DNA of 64,000 nucleotides from the NCBI GenBank assembly GCA_963557065.1, contig CAUWCT010000001.1:1-64000 (forward strand), in the 5' to 3' direction. Origin of the DNA: UMGS1370 sp963557065 (GTDB taxonomy: Bacteria; Bacillota; Clostridia; Lachnospirales; Lachnospiraceae). Position 1 is the first letter of the stretch; every line of letters begins with the position of its first letter. The notes below the pieces were generated by a model. It did not search any database. It saw nothing but the letters and a program-made list of their open reading frames with translations, and was not told where the DNA came from. A program made the translations under genes and the position numbers. Shown here piece after piece: positions 18,001 to 25,195 of the stretch.

Positions 18001-18604
18001 CATCTAAATAGATGCTGCTGTTTTTAATAAATTCGGACTTTGAAAGCACTGTACACAGAGTTTCCAGAATCTCCTCTGCTGTGGAAAACCGATCCTCGAT
18101 ATAGTCCTGAAATCCCTTGTAAATTACCAGCATATCCTGAAGCTTATGGCGCAGCAGGGGGCGATCCGCCTGCTCTAACAGTTCTTCCAGCTGTCCCCTG
18201 GTAATCCCATACTGATAAAGTTCCGACAGCATGGATTTTAGCTGATTGATAAAACCGTTTTTGCTTAGATGGCTCTGGTACAGCCCCAATTCTCCCTTTT
18301 TGGCTGCCGCCACTTTTCGGAGCACCATGGATTTTCCCATATCATCCAGAATTGTCAGATTTTTCACAGACAATTCCTCAAACACCCGGTATGCCAGACG
18401 CCGGAAACTGAGCACATCTATATTCATCATCCCATGGCTGGGATGAATGGTAATAATCTCTTTCTGCGCCTGCATGGTAAACTGTTCCGGAACCATAAAC
18501 AATACCATGGACTTCGGATCTGCTGCTGCCATATCTACAGCTTCTTTATATAAATAGTGAGTCTTTCCGGAGCCGGAACTTCCAAATACAAACTGTAATC
18601 CCAT
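15059..18604 (-). CDS. addB: AddB helicase/nuclease subunit
   Basis: 1181-residue partner of AddA. A Walker A-like GSSGSGKTHYLY lies at residues 8-19. The C-terminal nuclease domain contains LKGRIDRLD, IDYKSG, and the iron-sulfur cysteines characteristic of AddB: one within QYASCAYAHFLKYG and three in GCDYCPYHAVCGF. AddB contributes a second nuclease activity and Chi recognition in the AddAB complex of Firmicutes. It is first in an addB-addA pair and is divergent from the FMN_bind-like gene, with 74 bases between starts. No LexA-like box was seen in that intergenic gap. Confidence 0.96.
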   Translation of the reverse strand: MGLQFVFGSSGSGKTHYLYKEAVDMAAADPKSMVLFMVPEQFTMQAQKEIITIHPSHGMMNIDVLSFRRLAYRVFEELSVKNLTILDDMGKSMVLRKVAAAKKGELGLYQSHLSKNGFINQLKSMLSELYQYGITRGQLEELLEQADRPLLRHKLQDMLVIYKGFQDYIEDRFSTAEEILETLCTVLSKSEFIKNSSIYLDGYTGFTPVQYRIIGLMLQYAKDVTISVTIDPNTDPYKEESIQHLFYMGKHTVSRIEKLAQKGKILKKKDFCLHEHPRFCDSPALAFLEKNLFRGFVPFKAEEGERPVSDQIWIYKAVSPAEEVQFLVSQIQQSVRKEGMRYRDIGVVTGDLNGYGKEISHQFKEAGIPCFIDDKRDITENPLVEWIRSLLAVISEDFSYESVFRYLKCGLSESALDELEEFVPGMPGDEEGFLFQTDCRDAGIVPWKDSRMIDRLENYVRALGIRGYSRWNTRWEWTYRGAADINLEELNRFREAVLAPIRSFRQAFLEEGATVASITERLWQYLEEAGVKEKLEWYQRQFESWGQESLAKEYSQAWDLVEELFERLTALLGEETVSRKEYAEILDAGFEEIQVGSIPAVIDRVVVGDITRTRLNEIRVLFFLGVNEGIIPQKKDRQSILTDQDREFFAAHSLELAPTAREDGCIQRFYQYLILSKPSFRLVLTFACLSPDGQARRPSSLLGDVRHLFPQLNVLEKGDVSWPIQSEREGIRRLIKGLTDSQETGEKKEILFSEEFLELYKWFLSDEHWQEAVCRITEAAFTSYEEKGIGKAAARALYGTILQGSVTRFEQYASCAYAHFLKYGLELMERQEYEVAASDMGNLFHQSIELCFQTARDQKMDWAELNDKERKSLVRECVRQVAEEYGNTILKSSARNAYLTERIERITDRTIWALAEQIKKGDFIPVGFEVSFSAIDNLKAMKISLSEEEELHLKGRIDRLDLCEDENHVYVKIIDYKSGNTSFDLAALYYGLQLQLVVYMDAAVEQEEKKHPNKEVVPAGMFYYHISDPVVDWEPDEEDGSIEEKILKKLRMSGLVDSELEVIRHMDREIEKESQVIPVAMKDGLVAEGKSSVANRRRFQALRQYVHEKLKTAGQEILSGTVPVNPYKQGNRTGCDYCPYHAVCGFDRKTAGYGYRRLRSLKTEDIWNKIEEQQKGEELCQ

Positions 18605-18678
18605 AACGCCCTTCTTTCTTTATCATAATTTATCCTGGTTTCTAATAGATTGTAGTAAACTTATTTGGAGGTCTTTCT

Positions 18679-19146
18679 ATGAGTTCCCGCACAAAAATCG
18701 TTGTACTTAGAATGAAAGAAATTATTTATACTGCCATCTTTATTGGCCTGGCCCTCCTGCTGATTATTTTGTTTCTGTTTATGCTTGGCGCCAAAAAAAC
18801 GGATTCCCCGCAAAACGGTCCTGCCGCCTCTGAGCAAAACCTGCAGACTTCTTACATACCAGGGGTCTACTCTGCCTCTGTCTCCCTGGGCAGTCAGACA
18901 GTCAATGTAGAAGTCGCCGTTGATGCCGACAGAATTACTTCCGTCTCTCTGGTAACACTGGACGAATCCGTTGCCACTATGTACCCTCTCATAGAACCCT
19001 CTATGGAAACTCTGGAGACACAAATCCTGGAACATCAGAGTCTGGAACACATTACCTATGAAAGCGACTCCCGCTACACCTGCCAGGTGCTTTTAAACGC
19101 AGTGGAAACAGCCCTTTCAAAAGCGAAAGCAGAGCCCGCCCTATGA
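18679..19146 (+). CDS. Membrane-anchored FMN_bind-like protein
   Basis: 155 residues: a short basic N-terminus, one transmembrane segment (about 15-38), a polar linker, then about 90 residues outside the membrane. The GVYSASVSLGSQTVNVEVAVDADRI strand pattern and the final YTCQVLLNAVETALSKA helix resemble the FMN_bind fold, but the usual SGAT(S/T)TS flavinylation site is not present (ESDSRYT instead). A structural rather than flavin-carrying role is possible. GGAGG lies before the ATG. The last codons, CCC GCC CTA TGA, fall inside the dispersed palindromic element (19136-19225), so the repeat supplies the C-terminal residues and stop. I do not know its function. Confidence 0.72.
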   Translation: MSSRTKIVVLRMKEIIYTAIFIGLALLLIILFLFMLGAKKTDSPQNGPAASEQNLQTSYIPGVYSASVSLGSQTVNVEVAVDADRITSVSLVTLDESVATMYPLIEPSMETLETQILEHQSLEHITYESDSRYTCQVLLNAVETALSKAKAEPAL

Positions 19147-19225
19147 AGATACAGACAGGAAAACTCTCTTAAAAACAAGCTGTAAGCGTCTTTCCTGTCT
19201 GAATCTTCGCATGGCTGAACTGATA
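19136..19225 (+). repeat. Dispersed palindromic element, half copy (copy A)
   Basis: Matches the right half of the full element at 47135-47284: CCGCCCTATGAAGAT at the left, an internal hairpin whose arms (GAAGATACAGACAGGAAA and TTTCCTGTCTGAATCTTC) pair with one mismatch, and CGCATGGCTGAACTG at the right. The left terminus and first hairpin are missing; coding sequence lies there instead. It contains the stop codon of the preceding gene. Confidence 0.8.
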
Positions 19226-19272
19226 TACTGGAAATTATAACATGACTTTTGGCAAATGTATAGAGCAAAATT

Positions 19273-19286
19273 AGAACAAATGTTCT
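19273..19286. promoter_or_regulatory. Candidate LexA/DinR box upstream of MATE gene
   Basis: AGAACAAATGTTCT fits the Gram-positive LexA consensus GAACRNRYGTTC exactly in its core. It lies about 16 bases upstream of the -35 hexamer, so it is less well placed than the dinB box. A T-run follows, so a weak terminator is an alternative reading. Confidence 0.5.
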
Positions 19287-19301
19287 TTTTTTAGTTTCTC
19301 T

Positions 19302-19329
19302 TTGCTTTTTTCCAAAAAGGCAGTATAAT
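19302..19329 (+). promoter_or_regulatory. Promoter of the second MATE gene
   Basis: -35 TTGCTT (19302-19307), 16-base spacer, -10 TATAAT (19324-19329), 29 bases before the start codon at 19359. Confidence 0.65.
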
Positions 19330-19358
19330 GATTTTATTTCAAGGAAACTTGTTCACGT

Positions 19359-20759
19359 ATGGAGGGCGGTATGAGTCACAAAAGAGAATCTTCTATTTCA
19401 TTGCAGAATCAAATCACAGAGGGCGTAATCTGGAAACAGCTTCTGCTCTTTTTCTTTCCTATTCTGTTCGGAACGTTTTTTCAGCAGCTTTACAATACGG
19501 TAGACGCCATTATTGTAGGACGTTTTGTAGGCAAAGAAGGTCTGGCAGCAGTAGGCGGCTCTGCTGCCATGATTATTAACCTTTTAGTCGGCTTTTTTAT
19601 CGGCCTGTCTTCCGGCGCTACGGTTATCATTTCCCAGTTTTACGGAGCCAGACAAAAGGCAAAAGTGTCCCAGGCCGTCCACACCGCTGTGGCATTTTCC
19701 ATTGCGGGGGGACTGGTGATTATGGCTGTGGGACTAATCAGCGCCCCGGCTGCTTTAAAAGCTATGGGAACCCCTACAGAGACCATGGATGATTCTATTT
19801 TATACCTGCGCATCTATTTTCTGGGCCTGATCGGAAATCTTCTCTACAATATGGGGGCCGGTATTTTGCGGGCAATCGGAGACTCCAAACGCCCCCTTTA
19901 CTTTCTAATCGCCGGATGTATGACCAATATTATTTTAGATATTGTGCTGGTACTCTTCTGCAAAATGGGAGTTGCAGGAGCTGCGTGGGCAACCATACTG
20001 TCCCAGTTGGTATCAGCGGTTCTGGTAATTGCAACTCTTGTAAAAACCGATGACATGTACCGTCTCTCTTTCAGGCAAATCCGGATTCATCCGGACATGC
20101 TGATGCGCATTGTCCAGATCGGGCTTCCGGCTGGACTTCAGTCTGTTATGTACTCTGCGTCCAATATTATTATTCAGGCCAATGTCAACGCACTGGGAAC
20201 CGATATCGTGGCCGCCTGGACTGCCTATGGCAAAATTGATATTATCTACTGGACCATTATCAATGCCTTTGGCATTTCCATTACCACTTTTGTGGGACAA
20301 AATTTCGGTGCAGGCAAATTTGACCGGGTATATAAGGGAATCCGCGTCTGTCTTGCCATCAGCGCAGGAGCCACCATTTTCCTGTCCGTCATTCTCTACA
20401 GCTTCGGCCAGTATATTTACCTGTTATTTACCACCGATGCCGCAGTCATAGAAAAAGGAGTGGAAATCCTTCACTTTTTGGTTCCCACCCTTATTACCTA
20501 TGTGTGCATTGAAATTCTTTCCGGCGCCCTCAGGGGCATTGGAGACTGCTGGATTCCAATGATTATGACTGCCCTTGGAGTCTGTCTCCTCCGGGTTGTC
20601 TGGATTGTTGTCGCCGTCCCATTATATCCGGACATCAAAACCATTTGTTTCAGTTACCCCTTAACCTGGACCGTCACTTCCATCCTGTTCCTGATTTATT
20701 TTAAATGGTTCAGCAAGATTCGGAAAATGAGCAGGATACAGCAGCGTGATACGCTGTAA
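19359..20759 (+). CDS. MATE family efflux transporter (second)
   Basis: 466-residue, twelve-helix MATE antiporter. Typical segments are FFQQLYNTVDAIIVGRFVGKEGLAAVGGSAAM near residue 40, GAGILRAIGDSKRPLYF near 165, and ISITTFVGQNFGAGKFDRV in the second repeat. It is more similar to the NorM/DinF-like clostridial group than to the 4518-5882 protein, judging by its N-terminus. Some start doubt exists: ATG 19359 follows no strong Shine-Dalgarno (TTCACGT), whereas GGAGGGCGGT precedes an ATG at 19371 (MSHKRES), which is likely the real start and would make 462 residues. A LexA-like box upstream suggests possible SOS control. Confidence 0.9.
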   Translation: MEGGMSHKRESSISLQNQITEGVIWKQLLLFFFPILFGTFFQQLYNTVDAIIVGRFVGKEGLAAVGGSAAMIINLLVGFFIGLSSGATVIISQFYGARQKAKVSQAVHTAVAFSIAGGLVIMAVGLISAPAALKAMGTPTETMDDSILYLRIYFLGLIGNLLYNMGAGILRAIGDSKRPLYFLIAGCMTNIILDIVLVLFCKMGVAGAAWATILSQLVSAVLVIATLVKTDDMYRLSFRQIRIHPDMLMRIVQIGLPAGLQSVMYSASNIIIQANVNALGTDIVAAWTAYGKIDIIYWTIINAFGISITTFVGQNFGAGKFDRVYKGIRVCLAISAGATIFLSVILYSFGQYIYLLFTTDAAVIEKGVEILHFLVPTLITYVCIEILSGALRGIGDCWIPMIMTALGVCLLRVVWIVVAVPLYPDIKTICFSYPLTWTVTSILFLIYFKWFSKIRKMSRIQQRDTL

Positions 20760-20790
20760 TGAGAAACGTGAAATAGTCGGAGGTAATCGT

Positions 20791-21177
20791 TTGTTTGAGG
20801 ATTTCTTTAACCAATTAAAAGAATATGCAGGGAATACTTCCCATATTGAGAGCATTATCATCGTAGGCTCTTATGCAAGAGGAACCAACAAAGAAAGTTC
20901 CGATCTGGATCTTGTTGTCATCACATCGAATAAATCCGGCATGGTTGAACATCCGGATTTTATCCAAAATTTTGGCGCAGTTCATAAGCAGCAAGTGGAA
21001 TATTACGGCGCCTGCACTTCTATTCGCGTGTGGTACAAGGATGGAAAAGAGGTTGAATTTGGAATCGTGGACCCGTCATGGATTTCAACGCCCTTAGATG
21101 CCGGGACTTATCAGGTATTATCTGACGGATACCACGTTATCATAGACAAAAAGGGGCATTTTGAAAAGATTAAATGA
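20791..21177 (+). CDS. MNT-type nucleotidyltransferase domain protein
   Basis: 128 residues from TTG at 20791, chosen because GGAGG at 20779-20783 has correct spacing; the ATG at 20746 lies inside the MATE gene and lacks such a site. It has the polymerase-beta superfamily motif VGSYARGTNKESSDLD (GS and DxD metal ligands) and a third acidic strand near EVEFGIVD. Minimal nucleotidyltransferases are often toxin-antitoxin (MntA/HepT-like) or antibiotic-modifying proteins, but no HEPN partner is adjacent. It lies 31 bases after the MATE stop and may be cotranscribed. Function unknown. Confidence 0.75.
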   Translation: MFEDFFNQLKEYAGNTSHIESIIIVGSYARGTNKESSDLDLVVITSNKSGMVEHPDFIQNFGAVHKQQVEYYGACTSIRVWYKDGKEVEFGIVDPSWISTPLDAGTYQVLSDGYHVIIDKKGHFEKIK

Positions 21178-21182
21178 CTTCC

Positions 21183-21533
21183 CTACTCTTCTTCTCCAAA
21201 CTGGCGGCGAAACTCGTAAATCTCAGAAATAGAAGGCTTCCATCCATAGCCTTCCAAGTCCACGCAGCCATCCTCAGATACCTTTACGCCTTCCTGCTCC
21301 AGCAAAATGCACTGCAAAGCAGGATGCTCAAAGGATGCGGCTCCAGAAAGAAAGCCCTGACTGTTTACAATACGGTAAGCCGGCACATCTCCAGCCAATC
21401 CCCGATTTAAGGCAAAGCCTACCTGTCTGGCATTTCTTGGCCTTTGACAAAGCATGGCAATTTGTCCATAAGTAGCAACCTTTCCTTCCGGGATCGCTCT
21501 GCATACAATATTCATCCGTTTGTAGAAATCCAT
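21183..21533 (-). CDS. MGMT-family alkyltransferase-like protein (no catalytic Cys)
   Basis: 116 residues forming the DNA-binding domain of O6-alkylguanine transferases: VCRAIPEGKVATYGQIAML, RNARQVGFALNRG, then AYRIVNSQGFLSG. Active enzymes carry PCHR at that place; here it is PAYR, so the acceptor cysteine is absent. This is the hallmark of alkyltransferase-like (ATL) proteins, which bind O6-alkylguanine and flag it for nucleotide excision repair. The ATG at 21539 directly abuts AGGAGG, so the ATG at 21533 (MDFYKRMN) is preferred. It converges with the nucleotidyltransferase gene, with a six-base gap. Confidence 0.88.
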   Translation of the reverse strand: MDFYKRMNIVCRAIPEGKVATYGQIAMLCQRPRNARQVGFALNRGLAGDVPAYRIVNSQGFLSGAASFEHPALQCILLEQEGVKVSEDGCVDLEGYGWKPSISEIYEFRRQFGEEE

Positions 21534-21667
21534 TCTCATCCTCCTGTTTTAGATATCCAGTATCAATACTGACATCCTTTGCTCCCCTTAAACCATCTGC
21601 GAATCTCGTTTATATTTATCGTCAGATTTCATAAAGCAATAAGCTGCAGTTTATTAAAAATCCGACT

Positions 21668-21695
21668 ATACTTTGATGGTCCAATAAAGTATAAT
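21668..21695 (+). promoter_or_regulatory. Inverted repeat over a -10-like TATAAT before the DUF4303-like gene
   Basis: ATACTTT (21668-21674) and AAAGTAT (21686-21692) form an inverted repeat whose right arm overlaps TATAAT (21690-21695), 43 bases before the start codon. No good -35 was found. It could be an operator. Confidence 0.3.
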
Positions 21696-21737
21696 GAAAG
21701 CAACAAAAATGGGAAGCTTGAAAGGAGAAACATACAA

Positions 21738-22232
21738 ATGGATATAACTGTGTTTAAAGACTTCAGCCAAAAATGCTCGGAAGAATTACCAAAAGAAATT
21801 GACAAAATCCTTCAAAATGCAAACGGGAAACCAGCCTGTGCCATTAGCTTTATCACAACGGATGACTTTTATGGCTTTTACATTGCGTGGGATTACAGCA
21901 CTGAGATAGACGAGTATTATGACTGGGAAAATGGAAGCAGTCCCGACTTCTTATATCAGCCGCTGGTTGATATTGTTGAAGGGGATGAAGAAATTGACTT
22001 TTGTGAGCCATCTGATGAAAAGTGGGATTTTGCTAAAACCCTTCTTTCCGTATTAGAAAAAAATATTAAAGATCTTCCGGAAGAAATATTTGAAAAGAAT
22101 GGTTTTAAAAGAGAAGATATTCTGTTTTTTGCTACCATGGGAGATGGCGATTATATTGATGAAATGCTTGAAGCCTCTATAAAAATGTTTAATTCCCGGA
22201 AAACGCTTGAAGCATACGGCTTAACAGAATAA
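21738..22232 (+). CDS. DUF4303-like protein
   Basis: 164 residues, acidic, soluble and without signal peptide. The pattern CAISFITTDDFYGFYIAWDYSTEIDEYYDWENGSSPDFLY and FFATMGDGDYIDEMLEASIKMFNS resembles DUF4303, a family seen in Firmicutes and in polymorphic-toxin or immunity-type contexts. No toxin partner is seen here. The frame is open upstream to 21579, but AAAGGAG at 21721-21727 and the ATG at 21738 set the start. It is a single-gene unit bounded by an inverted repeat promoter and a strong terminator. Its codons are more AT-rich than its neighbours, consistent with acquisition. Function unknown. Confidence 0.72.
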   Translation: MDITVFKDFSQKCSEELPKEIDKILQNANGKPACAISFITTDDFYGFYIAWDYSTEIDEYYDWENGSSPDFLYQPLVDIVEGDEEIDFCEPSDEKWDFAKTLLSVLEKNIKDLPEEIFEKNGFKREDILFFATMGDGDYIDEMLEASIKMFNSRKTLEAYGLTE

Positions 22233-22246
22233 CTATCTGTTTATTC

Positions 22247-22301
22247 AAAAAGCGCTGCTCCATAGGCAATCTCTCGCCCATGAAGCAGCGCTTCTTTTTT
22301 T
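22247..22301 (+). terminator. Rho-independent terminator after the DUF4303-like gene
   Basis: AAAAGCGCTGCTCCAT pairs with ATGAAGCAGCGCTT around a short loop that itself has GGC/GCC, followed by TTTTTTT. The A-run on the other side could make it act weakly in both directions. Confidence 0.88.
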
Positions 22302-22310
22302 ATGTAATAG

Positions 22311-22547
22311 GATTAGGATGACAAAAGCCTTTCAAAGAATGGCTATTTGGCAAATAGTACAAAAAATTGATATACGTGACCTTTGCACCATGAAAATGAG
22401 ACTTAAAAATCGTGGAAGACCCTTCTGAACACGATTTTTGCTTTAAAAGGCTCATTGAAATGCTTGGTGCACAGAAACGTATTCGATTTTTTGTATATTT
22501 TGTCAGTGTATTAACCACTTTTCACCAGGACTTTTGACATCTTAATC
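22311..22547. mobile_element. Large imperfect palindrome, MITE-like, with no gene of its own
   Basis: The two halves are inverted repeats over about 105 bases. Ends GATTAGGATGACAAAAG and CTTTTGACATCTTAATC match with two mismatches; ACAAAAAATTG and CGATTTTTTGT, TGCACCA and TGGTGCA, ATGAG and CTCAT, and AAAATCGTG and CACGATTTT also pair in order. The apex loop is about 15 bases. GTAATA occurs beside each end (22304-22309 and 22548-22553) and may be a target duplication. The element fills most of the gap between the terminator and nrdD. No transposase is seen, which fits a miniature non-autonomous element. Confidence 0.7.
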
Positions 22548-22558
22548 GTAATAATCAA

Positions 22559-24937
22559 CTACCGGTTCTCTTCTGCAAATTTACGGATATTGGAGGCATT
22601 TACATATTTGGTAACCTGGCCATCTTTTACCACTACCAGGGTAGGCGCCTGCATAATGCCGTATTTATCAGACATCTCTTCATTTTCTTCGGCATCCACA
22701 ATCTGATAGTCCACATCCTTTAAAAATTCCTTTGCCGCCTTGCAGTTAGGACAGGTCTTGGTGGTAAAAAGGTACATGCCGCTGCCCTCTTCTGCCACAT
22801 TTCCTGCATGCTCTGCAACAACTGCATCTTCCATGTGAGAACCACCATGGCTTTTCTTTAATCTGGAGTGAATCGGATCATAGGTCTTGCGCGCCTTGTA
22901 CTCTTCTATCTTGCCTTCATTCCAGTTTTTAACTGGACGGTAGTAACCGGTAATACGGCTGTAAACCTCCGCCTCTTTTCCGCAAACCGGACAGCTGAAA
23001 TGCTCTCCTGACAGATAACCATGATCTTTACAGATTGAGTAGGTAGGAGAAATGCTGTAGTAAGGCAGACGGTAATTTTCTGCAATGGTGCGCACCAGTT
23101 TGGCGGCTGCCTTCCAATCCGGAAGCTTTTCGCCTAAAAACGCATGGAATACGGTTCCGGAAGTATAAAGAGTCTGCAGTTCATCCTGAATATCCAATGC
23201 GTCAAATACATCCGAGGTAAATCCAACAGGAAGATGGGAACTATTGGTATAGTAAGGAGTACCGCAGTCCCCGTTTGCAGTCTGAATGTCCGGGAAACGC
23301 TTTTTGTCATGTTTTGCCAGACGGTAGCTGGTGGACTCTGCAGGAGTTGCCTCCAGATTATACAAATCACCGTACTGCTCCTGGTAGTCTTTGAGCCGTT
23401 CTCTCATGTGATTTAACACATTTTTGGAAAACTCCTGGGTCTCTTTGTGGGTCATGTCTGCGCCCAGCCATTTTGCGTTTAATCCGGCTTCGTTCATGCC
23501 AACCAGGCCAATGGTGGAAAAATGGTTATCAAAGGTTCCCAGATAACGCTTCGTATAAGGATACAGGCCATTGTCCAGCAGCTTGCTGATCACTTCCCGC
23601 TTAATATGAAGGGAACGGGCGGAAATGTCCATCATGTCATCCAGTCTCTTGTAAAAGTCCGCTTCATCTTTTGACAGATAAGCCAGTCTTGGCATGTTGA
23701 TGGTCACAACGCCCACTGAACCTGTGCTCTCTCCGGAACCGAAGAAGCCGCCGGTTTTCTTGCGCAGTTCTCTTAAATCCAGACGGAGACGGCAGCACAT
23801 GGAACGGACGTCGCTTGGCTCCATATCGCTGTTGATGTAGTTAGAGAAGTAAGGAGTACCATATTTGGCAGTCATCTCAAACAACAGACGGTTATTTTCC
23901 GTATCCGACCAGTCAAAATCCCTGGTTATGGAGTAAGTAGGAATCGGATACTGGAAGCCGCGGCCATTGGCATCGCCTTCAATCATAGTCTCGATAAACG
24001 CCTTGTTGACCATGTCCATTTCTTTCTTACAGTCTTTATATTTAAAATCCATCTCCTTGCCGCCTACAATGGCATTCATTTCCGCCATGTCATTGGGAAC
24101 AGTCCAGTCCAGGGTAATATTGGAGAATGGAGCCTGAGTCCCCCAGCGGCTGGGAGTGTTGACACCGTAAATAAAGGATTCAATACATTTTTTTACTTCT
24201 GGATAGGATAAGTTGTCTACTTTCACAAACGGAGCCAGATATGTATCAAAAGAGGAAAATGCCTGAGCGCCGGCCCATTCGTTCTGCATAATACCTAAAA
24301 AGTTTACCATCTGGTTGCACAAAACGGATAAGTGCTTTGCCGGGGAAGAAGTAATCTTTCCCGGGATTCCCCCTAATCCTTCTAAAAGGAGCTGCTTTAA
24401 AGACCATCCTGCACAGTATCCGGTCAGCATGGACAAATCGTGAATATGGATGTCTGCATTGCGGTGGGCGTTGGCAATCTCCTGATCATAAATCTCGGAT
24501 AGCCAGTAATTGGCAGTAATGGCGCCGGAATTGCTTAAAATCAGACCGCCTACAGAATAAGTGACTGTAGAATTTTCTTTAACACGCCAGTCTTCTACCT
24601 GGACATAGCTATTTACAACATCCTTGTAATCTAAAATGGTATTTTTCATATTGCGGATTTTTTCCCGCTGTTTTCTATATAAAATGTACGCTTTTGCCAC
24701 ATCTGTGTATCCGGTCTGTTCCAGTACATGCTCTACGCTGTCCTGAATCTCTTCTACGCTGATGGTTCCGTCCTTCATCTTTGGCTGAAAGTCAGCAGTT
24801 ACCCGAAGGGACAATAATTCCAGAATCTCATTATTGTACTCTTTCTTGGTAGCTTTAAAAGCTTTCTTGACTGCTTCTGTAATCTTCGTCAGCTTAAAAT
24901 CCGCTACTTCTCCGTCACGTTTTACTACTTTAATCAT
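22559..24937 (-). CDS. nrdD: Anaerobic (class III) ribonucleoside-triphosphate reductase with fused thioredoxin domain
   Basis: Oxygen-sensitive glycyl radical enzyme making dNTPs from NTPs. 792 residues from ATG 24937; in-frame GTG 24958 and ATG 24946 are poorly spaced from AAAGGAG. It has an N-terminal ATP-cone (KVVKRDGEVADFKLTKITEAVKKAF), a ten-stranded barrel core, a CPVCG zinc-type site, and the glycyl radical motif YSRITGYYRP. After that come about 100 extra residues ending in a thioredoxin/glutaredoxin-like domain with TKTCPNC near residue 729, IMQAPTLVVV and KYVNAS. The fused domain may supply reducing equivalents, as in NrdD classes that use thioredoxin-like reductants rather than formate. 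The activase nrdG is not adjacent in this window. NrdR-like boxes lie in its promoter. Confidence 0.95.
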   Translation of the reverse strand: MIKVVKRDGEVADFKLTKITEAVKKAFKATKKEYNNEILELLSLRVTADFQPKMKDGTISVEEIQDSVEHVLEQTGYTDVAKAYILYRKQREKIRNMKNTILDYKDVVNSYVQVEDWRVKENSTVTYSVGGLILSNSGAITANYWLSEIYDQEIANAHRNADIHIHDLSMLTGYCAGWSLKQLLLEGLGGIPGKITSSPAKHLSVLCNQMVNFLGIMQNEWAGAQAFSSFDTYLAPFVKVDNLSYPEVKKCIESFIYGVNTPSRWGTQAPFSNITLDWTVPNDMAEMNAIVGGKEMDFKYKDCKKEMDMVNKAFIETMIEGDANGRGFQYPIPTYSITRDFDWSDTENNRLLFEMTAKYGTPYFSNYINSDMEPSDVRSMCCRLRLDLRELRKKTGGFFGSGESTGSVGVVTINMPRLAYLSKDEADFYKRLDDMMDISARSLHIKREVISKLLDNGLYPYTKRYLGTFDNHFSTIGLVGMNEAGLNAKWLGADMTHKETQEFSKNVLNHMRERLKDYQEQYGDLYNLEATPAESTSYRLAKHDKKRFPDIQTANGDCGTPYYTNSSHLPVGFTSDVFDALDIQDELQTLYTSGTVFHAFLGEKLPDWKAAAKLVRTIAENYRLPYYSISPTYSICKDHGYLSGEHFSCPVCGKEAEVYSRITGYYRPVKNWNEGKIEEYKARKTYDPIHSRLKKSHGGSHMEDAVVAEHAGNVAEEGSGMYLFTTKTCPNCKAAKEFLKDVDYQIVDAEENEEMSDKYGIMQAPTLVVVKDGQVTKYVNASNIRKFAEENR

Positions 24938-25160
24938 CCTACCCATGACTCCTTTCACTCATCCTGTATCACTTCATTCGCTAATGCGCCTGCCTGCCGG
25001 TAAATACATCTGCCGATACCTGACAGCGTATTCTCCCTGTATTCTGACGCTTATATAGCCTGGCATATCCAGGCGTTTCAATCCCTTGCTGCATGCGGAC
25101 AAAAAAGACAAAGCGCCTTCATAATACCCGCTTTTGCAGACTGGGGATAAGGTCGCTACG
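24938..25160 (-). other. Long nrdD 5' leader with hairpins
   Basis: About 220 bases separate the predicted nrdD transcription start from its ATG. A clear hairpin is GCCTGG...CCAGGC (around 25051-25070), and several shorter ones are possible. I see no riboswitch consensus that I recognise (cobalamin, S-box, preQ1, T-box all absent). Open frames here look like shadows. Confidence 0.4.
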
Positions 25161-25166
25161 GGTCCC

Positions 25167-25195
25167 ATTATAGCAGAAAGCAAAACAAAACACAA
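25167..25195 (-). promoter_or_regulatory. nrdD promoter
   Basis: Minus-strand -35 TTGTGT (25190-25195) and -10 TATAAT (25167-25172), spacer 17. The -35 lies within the second NrdR-like box. Confidence 0.65.

Noticed and set aside
20791..21177. MntA/HepT-type toxin-antitoxin pair
   Set aside because: The nucleotidyltransferase has no adjacent HEPN-domain gene; the neighbours are a MATE pump and an alkyltransferase-like gene.
22300..22518. 72-residue minus-strand frame inside the large palindrome
   Set aside because: It is a by-product of the inverted-repeat DNA; the sequence has no domain and lies wholly in the element.
24974..25195. 73-residue frame upstream of nrdD
   Set aside because: It covers the nrdD -10, -35 and leader hairpins, has no ribosome binding site, and shows no recognisable protein pattern.
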